Shown here: one piece after another, positions 38,721-49,045 of the stretch
How the letters are laid out: the number at the start of each line of letters is the position of its first letter
How positions within the stretch are numbered: the stretch's first letter is position 1
Source: Erinaceus europaeus
Lineage: Eukaryota > Chordata > Mammalia > Eulipotyphla > Erinaceidae
Direction: 5' to 3'
Length of the DNA: 64,000 nt
NCBI RefSeq assembly: GCF_950295315.1
Contig: NC_080172.1
Location: forward strand, 79,937,118 to 80,001,117
Program-made: the position numbers and the translations under genes
The notes under the pieces: generated by a model
Told to the model about the DNA's origin: nothing
The model's input: only the letters and a program-made list of their open reading frames with translations
The model's database searches: none

Positions 38721-39017
38721 ATGAAAGGGGTGAATGCTCCAAAAACTAAAGAACAACAAACTGTGATGAAGGCTTCAGAGAGTTTACGTTAATAGAGAAC
38801 AGAAATGTATACTGGATTAGGAAATACAGAGACCATTGGTCTTCTTTTACAAAAAGCGTTTTAGTGAAGTAGGGAGAAAAGCCAGAAGTAGTTTTGAAAT
38901 AGACTGAGTGACAAGAGTATGAAAGGGGGAAGTGATATAGAAATCTATTGGTTTTTTTTCAGGCTAATTAAAACCAAAATGAGGAATTAAATGTAGTATT
39001 GTGGCAGGTATAGTTTT

Positions 39018-39234
39018 TTTTTTATTTAATTTTTTCCCATTTAGTTATTTTTGATAAAGACAGCAATTGAGGAGGAAGGGGAGACAAGGAGGGAGAGAGA
39101 AAGAGAGACAGACACCCACAGCACTGCATCACTGCTCGTGAAGCTTCTCACTGAAGGAGGGGACAGAGGCTTAAATCTGGGTACTTGTGCTCGGTAATGT
39201 GTGCATTCTACCAGATGCACCACTGCCTGACCCC
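39018..39234 (-). mobile_element. Older tRNA-derived SINE
   Basis: Reversed head 'ggggtcaggcagtggtgcatctggtag' at the right end, GA-rich body, T/A-rich tail at left. No clear TSD. Confidence 0.8.
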
Positions 39235-39555
39235 TGAGAGTTTAATAGTTTATATGAGTACATTTTTATGCTTATGAAAATGACTTAAAGAAGAGGAAGA
39301 AACTGCTGAGAGAGTTCGAGCTGTTGAAGGCATAGAACAGAGTCATACAGAGAAAAAAAGGGGTGTGGATCCATTTGCGTTTAAAGATATAAAAAATGGA
39401 ATGTGGAAAAACTTAAATGATCCTTCTAGAAGTTTGCATTTTTTTTTCAAATAAATAGTAGGCAATGCCTGCTGACAGTAAAAATAGGGACAGAGGTCTA
39501 GAAGAATGAGGAGAAATGGAAGTGCAAAAACTGTCATGTAAGAACATGAGAAATA

Positions 39556-39815
39556 GGGGGCAGGGAGGTAGTGCACCAGGTTAAGTGCATATAGTACAAA
39601 GCTCAAGGACCCACTCAGGGATTCTGGTTCGAGCTCAGGGTTACCCACCTGCACGAAGGTCTCTTCACAGGTGGTGAAGCACTTCTGCAGGTGTGTTTTT
39701 CTCTCTCTCCCTATCTAATCCAATAAATAAAATGGGGAAAAATGGCCTCCAGGAGCAGTGGATTAATAGTGCAGGCATCGAGCCCAAGCAATAACCCTGG
39801 AGGAAAAAAAAAACT
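39556..39815 (+). mobile_element. tRNA-derived SINE with short TSD
   Basis: Head 'ggggcagggaggtagtgcaccagg', B-box GGTTCGAGCTC, body and 'ggagcagtggattaatagtgc...ataaccctgg' module, poly-A. TSD tgagaaata at 39547-39555 and 39816-39824. Confidence 0.88.
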
Positions 39816-39837
39816 TGAGAAATAAAACTTTTAGATA

Positions 39838-39972
39838 CTTAGTTTTTATTTATTTCATGAGAAAAACAGAGAGACTAAACATCTCCTCTGGCATGTGTAA
39901 TTCTGGAGATAGGAAACTGAAGCCGCATTCAGCTATATAATAGTGTGTGCTACCACTGAACTATCACCCTGG
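39838..39972 (-). repeat. Old SINE remnant of the second type
   Basis: 'tttttatttatttcatgagaaaaacagagag' and 'agctatataatagtgtgtgctaccactgaactatcaccc' give the reversed tail, GA body and head of a diverged SINE. Confidence 0.5.
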
Positions 39973-40173
39973 TTACAAAGAAAGTTACTTTATCGTGAGG
40001 TTATGGTAAGATTAGTAGCTAACAAAGGACTGATAATGCTTTTGGGAAATAAGATTAGTTCATACAAACAATAGGACAATATAACTTAGAATATTAGAAC
40101 ACAATCAGAAACCCTGTTTGAATATAGGATTTGTAGATTGTTTTGAGACTTCAGATCCATCATCAAAGGGTTA

Positions 40174-40176
<3 letters not shown>

Positions 40177-40215
<39 letters not shown>
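40177..40215. repeat. (GT)19 microsatellite
   Basis: A pure GT run in unique intron sequence. Confidence 0.95.
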
Positions 40216-40217
<2 letters not shown>

Positions 40218-41577
40218 TCAGTGTTTAAAATTTGATTTGTTCCATGAACATATTAAGTTCTTCTTAAATTAAAATCTTACATAGTTTTGACTTTCATTTT
40301 AATAACTTAAAATGCATACTCTTTATAGCAGTCTACTTTCAATGAGACATTAATGTTCTAAATTATAGAAAATGCCAACAATAATCACTGACGAATCAAA
40401 TTTTGCATGTTTTTTCACCTTAAAAATACTTCAAAAGTTAAAATCAATAGGACACTTACTCAGGAAAAAAAATGCAGTGCATTTATAAATAAGTGGCTTT
40501 CAATTTCATCCTTCCAAACTTGCAAATTGATGATCCAATTTTTTATAAGATTTTCTTATATAATAAAAGGATTTTTATTAAGTATTTCTTTCAAACTGAA
40601 TTACAATAATATTTACACATCAGTAATTAAGGTGATAACATGAAAACTTTTAATTTGAATACTAGCAGTATGTCTTATCAAATTCTTATATGTTTAAAGT
40701 ATGCTTAAAACAGACTTTGGCAACAATGCCATGATATTATGTAACCGTAGTATGAACTGCACTGAAGATTCAGTCAACAATTCGGCTTCAAGACAACCTA
40801 ATTGTTTTAGTAGGGGAAAACTGCATAGTGACAAAGGTGAACAAGTGTAAATTACAAGTAGCTGAGTTAGGTTTTGTCAAGCAGTTTAACAGAATCACCC
40901 CTAATACTACAGGGATTATATCAAGGAGGATAAATAGCAAGGGTTCAGCAATTTTCAAAGACATTTAAACTAAGAAAATATGTTTATTAAATATTAATTA
41001 ACTGTACAACACTCAAGTTTTAAATGTGCTTTATGACTTAGTACAACTATAGAGACAATGAGACTGGCTTAATTTTCCAGTAATGTACACATTAAGAGGA
41101 CATTAAAAGTTAACAACTGTTCTGCAAACCATTAACTCCCCTTAGTAAAGTGATTAACAAAAAGTAAAATTCAGAAGCTCTTCATATTTGATATGGTCAC
41201 TGCTTATATTAATGGATGCAAATGAGAATACAGTTCTTAACAGGTGTTTTTTTTATAGTATTTAAAAATTCATAGTTTTCTTGTTTATTTTGGGATCAAT
41301 GAATATCTTGTTTAGACAGATATCCCTAATGTAAAAAAAGTTCTATTTAAAGTTAACAGTATGCATATAGGTTCCATATAAATTCCAAGATGTTCTCTAA
41401 AAGAATTTTTAAAAAGGACTGTAGACTACTCAAGGATACTAACTGCTGCCTTTTCCTTTCCTTCTCTTTGGATTGTTCCTTACTATATATTTTTCTATCT
41501 TCTGTCCCCACTGTGCCTAGGAAATGATCTCTCCAAGATCGAATACCTTGACAAACATATTACATACTTTTGAGCTA

Positions 41578-41935
41578 AATTTATTTTTTAGTGATTTACA
41601 AAATTACAAAGTCACAGGGGAACAATTCCACATCGTTTCCACTACCAGAGTCCTGTGTCCCTATTCTCTCCATTGGAAACTGCAGTGATCCTCCCAAAGT
41701 CACAGATATAGGTTGCCTATCTATCTGTCTGTCTGTCTGTCTATCTATCTACCTATTTTTCTGATTCTTTTTTCTTTTGCCTTCTTTTCCATTCCAAGTC
41801 ACAGTTACACCTATTACTACTTTGGTGTGTTTTTTTTTTTTTTTTTTTTTTCCCATCTTGTCTCTCTGGGTCCTGATGGAATTGGATTTCAGAGGACCTC
41901 TAATAATCTCCTAGCATATTTAACCCCTATGGGAG
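41578..41935 (-). mobile_element. Probable old L1 3' end
   Basis: 'acaggggaacaattccacatcg' and 'accagagtcctgtgtccc' keep the layout of the L1 3' terminus at 55290-55350 and 48305-48350. A TCTG/TCTA run (41725-41756) and a T24 run (41829-41852) are included. Assignment is by word order only. Confidence 0.45.
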
Positions 41936-41937
41936 AA

Positions 41938-42074
41938 TGGATTTTTATTTATTTATTTATGAGAAAGGCAGGAAGAGAGAGAGAAAGAATCAGACATTAC
42001 TCTGGTACATGTGCTGCCAGGGATTGAACTCAGGACCTCATGTTTGAGAGTCTAATGCTTTATCCATCGTGCCA
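41938..42074 (-). repeat. Old SINE of the second type
   Basis: TTTA-rich start, GA stretch and 'ccagggattgaactcaggacctcatg', which reads as a reversed B-box segment. Confidence 0.55.
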
Positions 42075-44650
42075 CTTCCAGCACCACTGGCAGGAGGTCT
42101 GACATCTGTAATTGCTTCTCTGATAGACATGGGCAGGGGCAGGTAAACCCATACCCCACCCTGTTTCTCTATTTTCCTATTGGAGTAGGGCTCTGGAGAG
42201 AGAGGTGAGGTACCAGGACACATTGGTGAGGTAGTCCTCCCATGGAGTTCAGATTGGACTCATACTAGCATCTGCAATTTGGTATTTTAAAGGCAATAAG
42301 TTATGAGGCAGGGAAAAATGTTTAATGAATAGGAACCAGAAAGTAAGAACAGAACATGTAAAAACAGGGAGTTTAGGGTGATAAGAAGCTGGGAAGTCTA
42401 TTTTAGCTAAGATCCTCAGGGCCCATCATTTTAGTGATTTTTGTTCAAATTTGATACTTGACATGGAGGCTAACTAAAAATATTGTCTGGGAAGATATAG
42501 TCAGAGTTGAGAATAAAGCTAGAAAATTTGATTAGGGCAGAGAGTAGCTCCCAAACTTGAAGAAAATATATAAATACAGTTAACTGTTTACCGCATCAAT
42601 CTGACCCAGGGCCAATGTATATTCATATTTAGTGCAGGAACCTGTATAACAACCTCAGAGTCCCTGTCAGTCTGAGCTGAGCTTGCAATCCATGGCCACA
42701 GCTGGGAACATTCTAATCTGTACTTATTTCAGGACCAGTCTTCCTTGAGAGGCAGAATAGGCTGACCCATCCCGGCTTCAGAAAGTGGGGCAGTCCCTAT
42801 CATTGCTACTTTATAGTGACGACAAAGTCCTGAAGAGGCTCTTAAAAGGATTTATGGTGACATTCCTGATGGAAGTGATTAGTGATGGTAGAGAGAGGGG
42901 TCTGTTAGAGGTCTAGGCCCATTGCACCTACAGGAGAATCCTAGACTACCCTAGCTTGGGCCCAAGGTGACGGGGAGTGGACTAGTAGTGACCAAAGAGA
43001 CCACCATTAAGTGAGCCAGTCTCTTGTGCTTTTCTTGATTATGTAGTCCTGCCTTTTTCTGATGAGCTTAGTATTCTCTCAGCTGTTAAAGCATTGAATG
43101 TCATTTGTAGTATCCAAATTGGTCTATGGAGTCTGACCTCAAGTTGGGGAGGAAATACCCCTAGGATTGTAGTGGGGTCTAAGTTAGCCTTCAGTTTTAC
43201 TGCATTGAATTACTTGATAATTCTAATAAAGTTTGACAAAGAGACAATAATTTCCATACACACACACATATGTTGTTTGTTTATTTTTTTCCAGTATATC
43301 TCTTGGCCAATTGTATACTTTTTTCTTCTAAACATTATCAAGTGGTGACAACAGTGCTGATATTGTCAGAAGAGAGAGATTAAGAGATACAACTTTCTTT
43401 TGTGTAGATAGAATGTTTGAAGGATGTGAGATGGGAGTTAGAGAGGAAGATGTCTAGGCCTAAGTACTAATTCAAAAATGGATTTTAAAAAGAATGGGGA
43501 AGGTTCCTTATGGTTTTAGAGTTTAAAATGGCAATAGATAATTATTGTTATAATCAAGTTAGTTAGGAGCTTGTTTTTCTTTGAAAATCCCATGGTTAGG
43601 ATTTACCATATCATATACGTTTGTTGGCCTTTTGGATCTCTTTGGTGAATATTCTGTTCATATACTCTTCCAACTTCTGGATGGAGTCATTTCTTATTGT
43701 TCTTGTTGTTGCTGCTGAGTTTGGTGAGCTCTTTATATATTTTGGTTATGAGTCTTTTGTCTGATATATGGTATGTAAAGATATTCTCTCATTCTGTAAA
43801 GATTCTCTTTGGGTGGAGGTTTCTATGACTGTGCAGAAACTTTTCAATTTTTAAAATACTTATTTATTCCCTTTTGTTGCCCTGCTGTTTTATTGTTCTA
43901 GTTATTACTGATGTTGTTATTGTTGTATAGGACAGAGAGAAATGGAAAGAGGAGGGAAAGCCAGAAGGGGAGAGGAAAGATAAGACACCTGCAGACCTGC
44001 TTCACCGCTTGTGAAGCAACTCCCCTGCAGGTGGGGAGCTGGGGGTTTCAACCGGGATCCTTATGCTGGTGCTTGCACTTTGTGCTACCTATGCTTAACC
44101 TGCTGCACTACTGCCCAACTCCTGAAACTTTCCAATTTTATATAATTCCATGGGTTTATTTTGGAATTTGACTCCTTGCAATTGGATTTGTATCACTGAA
44201 GATGTCTACAAGATGTAGATGGCAAAGAGTTCTGCTAATATTTTTCTCAAAGTATTTGATAGACATCTAGGTCCTTGATCCATTTAGAGTTTACTTTTGT
44301 GTTTGGTGAAATGTCATGGTTCAGTTCTATTCATCTACATATTTCAACTCAAATTTTCCAATATCATTTGTTGAAGAGACTCTTCTTTCTCCATTCAGTT
44401 GTTTGAGCCCTCTTGTCAAAATTTAGATGCCCACAGGTGTGGGGGATTCTTTCTAGGCTCTCAACTCTATTCTACTACTCAGCAGTAGAATTACAATGGC
44501 CATATGATATAGTTTGAAGTCTGGAAGTGTGATGCCTCTTCACCATTCTTGTATTAACTAGTGAGAGTCTCATCTTTGATACCTTGGTTACTGAGTTAGC
44601 TTCCTCATTAATCCTGTCTGATTTTAATCTATGCCATTTGCCAAATTCTT
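42075..44650 (-). mobile_element. Old L1 (3'UTR and ORF2 remnants)
   Basis: Antisense 3'UTR words at 42080-42230 ('tgtaattgcttctctgatagacatggg'), a long diverged 3'UTR, then ORF2 remnants from about 43620 ('ggccttttggatctctttggtgaatattctg') to 44640, matching 49525-50230 of the young minus-strand copy. No frame is left. A younger SINE sits at 43852-44123. Confidence 0.8.
43852..44123 (-). mobile_element. tRNA-derived SINE inserted in the old L1
   Basis: Reversed full head, B-box and body, ending at 'gggaataaataagtatttt' without the last module. TSD gaaacttttcaatttt at 43836-43851 and gaaactttccaatttt at 44124-44139, lying in the old ORF2. Confidence 0.92.
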
Positions 44651-44667
44651 CTACCAAAACAAAATGT

Positions 44668-44895
44668 GGGGCTGGGTGGTGGTTGAGAACACATGTTACA
44701 ATGTGCAAGGACTCAGGTTCGAGCCCCCAGTCCCCAATCTGTGGGGTGGGGAGGGCTATTCAAGTGGTGAAGCAGTGTTGCAGGTGTCTCTCTCTCTCTC
44801 TCTCTGTGTCTCTCTCTCTCTTTCTGTCACCCCCTTCTCTCTTGATTTCATTCTGTCTCTGTTCAATAAATAAAGGAAATTAAAAAATTTTAAAA
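44668..44895 (+). mobile_element. Older tRNA-derived SINE
   Basis: 'gggctgggtggtggttgagaacac' head, B-box GGTTCGAGCCC at about 44717, CT-rich body with a TCTC run, tail 'ttcaataaataaagg' and A-rich end. Confidence 0.85.
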
Positions 44896-45353
44896 AGAAA
44901 CAAACCTTACCCTATCACAATTATCATTTAAAACTAATTTCAGTATAAAACTCATAAATCTATACAAGAACATGATGCAACTTGCTCCAACTGCACTGAG
45001 TAACTTTGCTTTCTTAATATAATGTACATCTTTCATTCTTTTGACCACATGTCTCTTCTTTTTGTCTGAATGAATAAGGCATGGGTCCTGTGCTCTAGGA
45101 TCATATGGCATAACAGAGGAGGCATATGTAAGTTAATACAAAATAATTATAGTGTACTAAGCAGAGCATAGTGAGGGCAAAGAGGAAAGAATGAGTATTT
45201 GTATGAATCAAAAGGACATCATAAAAATTGCAGCTACTACTAAATAAGAAAAAAAGTGAAGCTACTAATTTTGTAACCATCCAAGCCTATTTATTGAAAC
45301 CTGATTGTAAATAAAAGGGGCAAGAGTATCCTGGCAATGCAAGAAGAAAAGAT

Positions 45354-45980
45354 CAGAGATACAATGTTCGCGGAATTTCAATTATTTAAATTTAGCTTTA
45401 GGAGAAACTGATGAGTACATTTCTGGAGCTGAATGTACTTGTTTACTCAAGAAAAGTGTACTGCTCAGCCCCAGTATTTGGATGGATCCTTAAGACCACT
45501 GATGTTTCAGGCACAGAATTAATTCTACTGTGCAACTGATGATGTAAGCTCCTTTGCCCTACATTTATTTTTACATAGTACATATTTACACATAGTACTT
45601 ATATTCACACATACTACACATGATAACCTTGGTTTCTGAGAATTTTGCATTGAGAATTATGAACAGAGATACAATGTTCGTGGAATTTCAATTATTTAAA
45701 TTTAGCTTTAGGAGAAACTGATGAGTACATTTCTGGAGCAGTGTTGCTGAATGTACTTGTTTACTCAAGGAAAGTGTATTGCTCAGCCCCAGTATTTGGA
45801 TGGAAACTTAAGACCACTGACGTTTCAGGTATGGAATTAATTCTACTGTGCAACTGATGTTGCAAGCTCCTTTGCCCTACATTTATTTTTCCATAGTACA
45901 TATTTACACATAGTACTTATATTCACATATACTACACATAATAACCTTGGTTTCTGAGAATTTTACATTGAGAATTATGA
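45354..45980. repeat. 310-bp tandem duplication
   Basis: Unit 1 is 45354-45663 and unit 2 is 45664-45980. The units are nearly identical; unit 2 has 8 extra bases (cagtgttg) within the part matching 45446 and about a dozen substitutions. The junction word 'gaacagagat' recurs at the end of unit 2. No known mobile element is recognised inside. Confidence 0.95.
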
Positions 45981-46367
45981 ACAGAGATAATTTATTTTAC
46001 TAATGTCAATATATTTTATAGCAGAGGCAGGAATTAAGCTCAGGTCTTTTGACTCCCAACTTGATCCCTGCTAAAACAAGCCTATATCATATCGATTTCT
46101 TATCCCTTCAACTTACATTAGAAATTTTGGTTCACTTAAGATCCTCATTCCACTTGCTGTAGATTTGTCGTTTTTTTTTTTTTTGTTGTTGTTGTTTTAA
46201 GTCTTTTCTTCCCTATATCCAAGTCACTGTGCAACACAACTCTAAAGTTACTCTCATCAAGTGAATACTTCATTTTCCCAACCCCTGAGTCTGGGGATGA
46301 CCTTGAAAACTGTTTTAATCAATACAACACGAAAGGAGTGATATTTTGTCAGTGCCAAACCTGAGTC

Positions 46368-47941
46368 TATGCCCAAAGTTTGGCGTCGTGCGAAGATTAC
46401 AGCGGTTTTGAAACCAAAGAAAGACCCAACACTGGCCGCCAGCTATAGACCAATTTCTCTCCTCTCCGTGTGTTACAAACTCCTTGAGAGGCTGCTTCTG
46501 TCACGTATTTCTCATCTTACAGAGAAATTCCTATCACCCGCCCAAGCTGGTTTCCGCCCAGGAAGATCTACCTGCCAACAAGCCCTGGCCCTCTCAACTT
46601 ACATTGAAAATGGATCCCAGAAGAATTTAAAGACGGGTGCTGTCTTTGTTAATCTCACAGCAGCCTATGACATGGTTTGGCACCGTCGTCTCTTAGTCAA
46701 GATCTCAAGATGCCTGCCTCCATGGGTGGCCAACACTGTATCATTTCTTCTCCAAAACAGAAGATTCCGGGTGCATCTGGGTGACAAGTCTAGCAGATGG
46801 AGACCTGTCTCAAGTGGCCTCCCCCAGGGCTCTGTTCTGGCTCCTACGCTATTTAATATTTACATCAATGACCTCCCAGAAACTTCTTCAAGGAAGTTCA
46901 TCTACGCCGATGACATCTGCTGTGCAACTCAGGCATCCAAGTTCGACATCCTCGAGGAAACACTCATAAAAGACATGTCTCTGATATCTGATTACTGTAA
47001 AAAATGGCGACTAATCCCTAGCACTGCTAAAACGGTATCATCTGTTTTCCATCTACACCATGCCTCGGCCTCGCGTGAGCTTAATGTGCAGCTTGGTGAT
47101 ACGAGAATCCGGCATGAAGCCCAGCCAGTCTATCTTGGCGTTACTCTCGATCGCACTCTGTCATTTCACGACCATCCCATAAAAACTGCAGCAAAGGTGG
47201 GCGCGAGGAATAACATCATTGCAAGACTGGCCAGCTCCTCATGGGGTGCGAGCGCTTCCACACTACGATCATCATCTCTGGCATTATGCTATTCCACTGC
47301 AGAATACTGTGCCCCAGTATGGTTCCGTAGCCCCCATGTCCATTTGGTCGATTCCAAATTATATTCCTCCATGAGGATAATTTCTGGAACCATCCGTTCC
47401 ACCCTGGTTCCATGGCTGCCAGTCCTTAGCAACATCGCCCTGCCAGATATTCGTCGGGATGCGGCATCATCTAAGTTCATTTCCCACGTCTACGCTCAAC
47501 CGGACCTGCCAATATACGCGGATATCTTCACCCACCCTGTCCAACTCTTGACGTCTCGTCACCCAATCTGGTCCCCTACGCCTACACTGAACTTCTCTGT
47601 TCCAGTCTCTTGGAAACAGAGTTGGCAGTCAGCTGAGGTAAAGAACAAACACCTCATCACAGACCCCTGCAAGCGTCAACCCGGCTTTGACCTAGCACAT
47701 TATGATTGGGCCCTCCTGAATCGCTATCGAACAGGACATGGCCCGTGCGCCGCTATGTTCCATCACTGGGGAGCCAGAGACGACCCGAACTGCCCCTGCG
47801 GCTACAGACAGATTATGACCCACATAGTCAACGACTGCCACCTCTCCAGATTCAAAGGAGGTCTCGAAACTTTACATCAGGCTCAATCTGATGCTGTTGA
47901 CTGGCTACGGAAGAAGGGCAAACGCTAGTAGTAGTAGTAGT
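46368..47941 (+). mobile_element. Vingi-type non-LTR retrotransposon, 5'-truncated
   Basis: A 1.57-kb insertion flanked by a 17-bp TSD, agtgccaaacctgagtc at 46351-46367 and agtgccaaaccaagtct from 47942. It ends in (TAG)n rather than poly-A. It carries RT and C-terminal regions only; the 5' part with the apurinic-type endonuclease is missing. Its GC-rich coding sequence contrasts with the AT-rich flanks. Vingi is an Ingi-related clade without RNase H reported from hedgehogs and some non-mammals, which fits the lack of RNase H here. The clade name comes from recall, not a search. Confidence 0.85.
46369..47928 (+). CDS. Vingi reverse transcriptase, truncated, 519 codons open
   Basis: RT of a non-LTR retrotransposon that would copy its own RNA at a nicked target. 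Motifs in order: SYRPISLLSVCYKLLE (residues 25-40), QAGFRPGRST (59-68), motif A FVNLTAAYD (93-101), LPQGSVLAPTLFNIYINDLP (151-170), YADD (179-182). A C-terminal CPCG...H...C knuckle follows (C475, C477, H485, C490). There is no RNase H domain. The frame has no stop or shift over 1.56 kb, implying a young insertion. Motif A has Asn95 (AAT, 46651-46653) where the first catalytic Asp is expected, so polymerase activity is probably lost. The ATG lies exactly at the 5' truncation point and is an internal Met, not the element's start. The stop TAG (47926-47928) is also the first TAG of the 3' repeat. Confidence 0.88.
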   Translation: MPKVWRRAKITAVLKPKKDPTLAASYRPISLLSVCYKLLERLLLSRISHLTEKFLSPAQAGFRPGRSTCQQALALSTYIENGSQKNLKTGAVFVNLTAAYDMVWHRRLLVKISRCLPPWVANTVSFLLQNRRFRVHLGDKSSRWRPVSSGLPQGSVLAPTLFNIYINDLPETSSRKFIYADDICCATQASKFDILEETLIKDMSLISDYCKKWRLIPSTAKTVSSVFHLHHASASRELNVQLGDTRIRHEAQPVYLGVTLDRTLSFHDHPIKTAAKVGARNNIIARLASSSWGASASTLRSSSLALCYSTAEYCAPVWFRSPHVHLVDSKLYSSMRIISGTIRSTLVPWLPVLSNIALPDIRRDAASSKFISHVYAQPDLPIYADIFTHPVQLLTSRHPIWSPTPTLNFSVPVSWKQSWQSAEVKNKHLITDPCKRQPGFDLAHYDWALLNRYRTGHGPCAAMFHHWGARDDPNCPCGYRQIMTHIVNDCHLSRFKGGLETLHQAQSDAVDWLRKKGKR

Positions 47942-47943
47942 AG
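47926..47943 (+). repeat. (TAG)6, 3' terminus of the Vingi element
   Basis: Six TAG units directly after the last coding codon. Short tandem repeats in place of poly-A are usual at the 3' end of several non-LTR clades. The last unit overlaps the start of the TSD. Confidence 0.9.
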
Positions 47944-48244
47944 TGCCAAACCAAGTCTTTAAGAATATTTGTCCTCTTGAAATTCACCCTATTTATGTGA
48001 TCAAGTCAGCATAGTCTACGGAAGGATCAGAGACCTCCTGGGATACAGATGAGGCATCTAGCTGAGGCTATTCCAGACCAGTCAGGCCCTGGACTATTGG
48101 ATATCTGACCACAGAGAGAGATCAGCTGAGAAAAGAATAACAAATAGCTTAGTATAGTTCAAGCTGCTAAACATGCAAATTAACAGTTGCATAAGCCCAT
48201 TAAGTTTGGCATCTTTTGTTATGTAGACAAAATGAAACACTTTT

Positions 48245-48990
48245 TCTTTTCTTTTTTTTTTTTTTATTAAAGAAAGGATTAATTAACAAAACCATAGGGT
48301 AGGAGGGGTACAACTCCACACAATTCCCACCGCCCAATCTCCATATCCCACCCCCTCCCCGGATAGCTTTCCCATTCTCTATCCCTCTGGGAGCATGGAC
48401 CCAGGGTCATTGAGGGTTGCAGAAGGTAGAAGGTCTGGCTTCTGTAATTGCTTCCTCGCTGAACATGGGCGTTGACTGGTCGGTCCATACTCCCAGTCTG
48501 CCTCTCTCTTTCCCTAGTAGGATGGGTCTCTGGGGAAGCTGAGCTCCAGGACACATTGGTGGTGTCTTCAATCCAGGGAAGTCTGGCCGGCATCCTGATG
48601 ACACCTGGAACCTGGTGACTGAAAAGAGAGTTAACATACAAAGCCAAACAAATTGTTGAGCAATCATGGACCCAACGCTTGGAAAAGTGGAGAGGAAGTA
48701 TTAGGGAGGTACTCACTGCAAACTCTAGTGTACTTCTGCTTTCTTACTTTGGTGCCATACTCCAAACTCAGTCAATTTCTGCTTTGCGTTTCTACTTCTT
48801 TTTTTTTTTTTACATGCATAACATTCCCCAGATTCCCATTTAGCAATACAACCCCCACTATTTCATTCATCATTTTTCATGGACCTGTATTCTCCCCACC
48901 CACCCACCCACCCCAGAGTCTTTTACTTTGGTGTAATACTCCAATTCCATTTCAGGTTCGACTTGTGTTTTCTTTTCTAATCTTGTTTTT
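48245..48990 (-). other. Short 3'UTR of the minus-strand L1
   Basis: About 0.7 kb against 1.35 kb in the plus-strand lineage. The terminal ~480 nt (48267-48745) closely match that lineage, including the 145-codon frame (48279-48716). The part 48746-48990, with (CCCA)n at 48898-48912, differs. Confidence 0.85.
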
Positions 48991-49045
48991 AAACTTCGGC
49001 CTGAGAGTGAGATCATCCCATATTCATCCTTCTGACTTATTTCAC

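Noticed and set aside
45354..45980. CRISPR-like or satellite array
   Set aside because: Only two long units with no spacer structure, in a mammalian intron.
46369..47928. BovB (RTE) or L1 assignment for the RT frame
   Set aside because: Motifs LPQGSVLAP..FNIYINDLP, YADD and the CPCG...C knuckle are unlike L1 ([18 protein letters not shown]) and unlike BovB (VRQGC-type motif).
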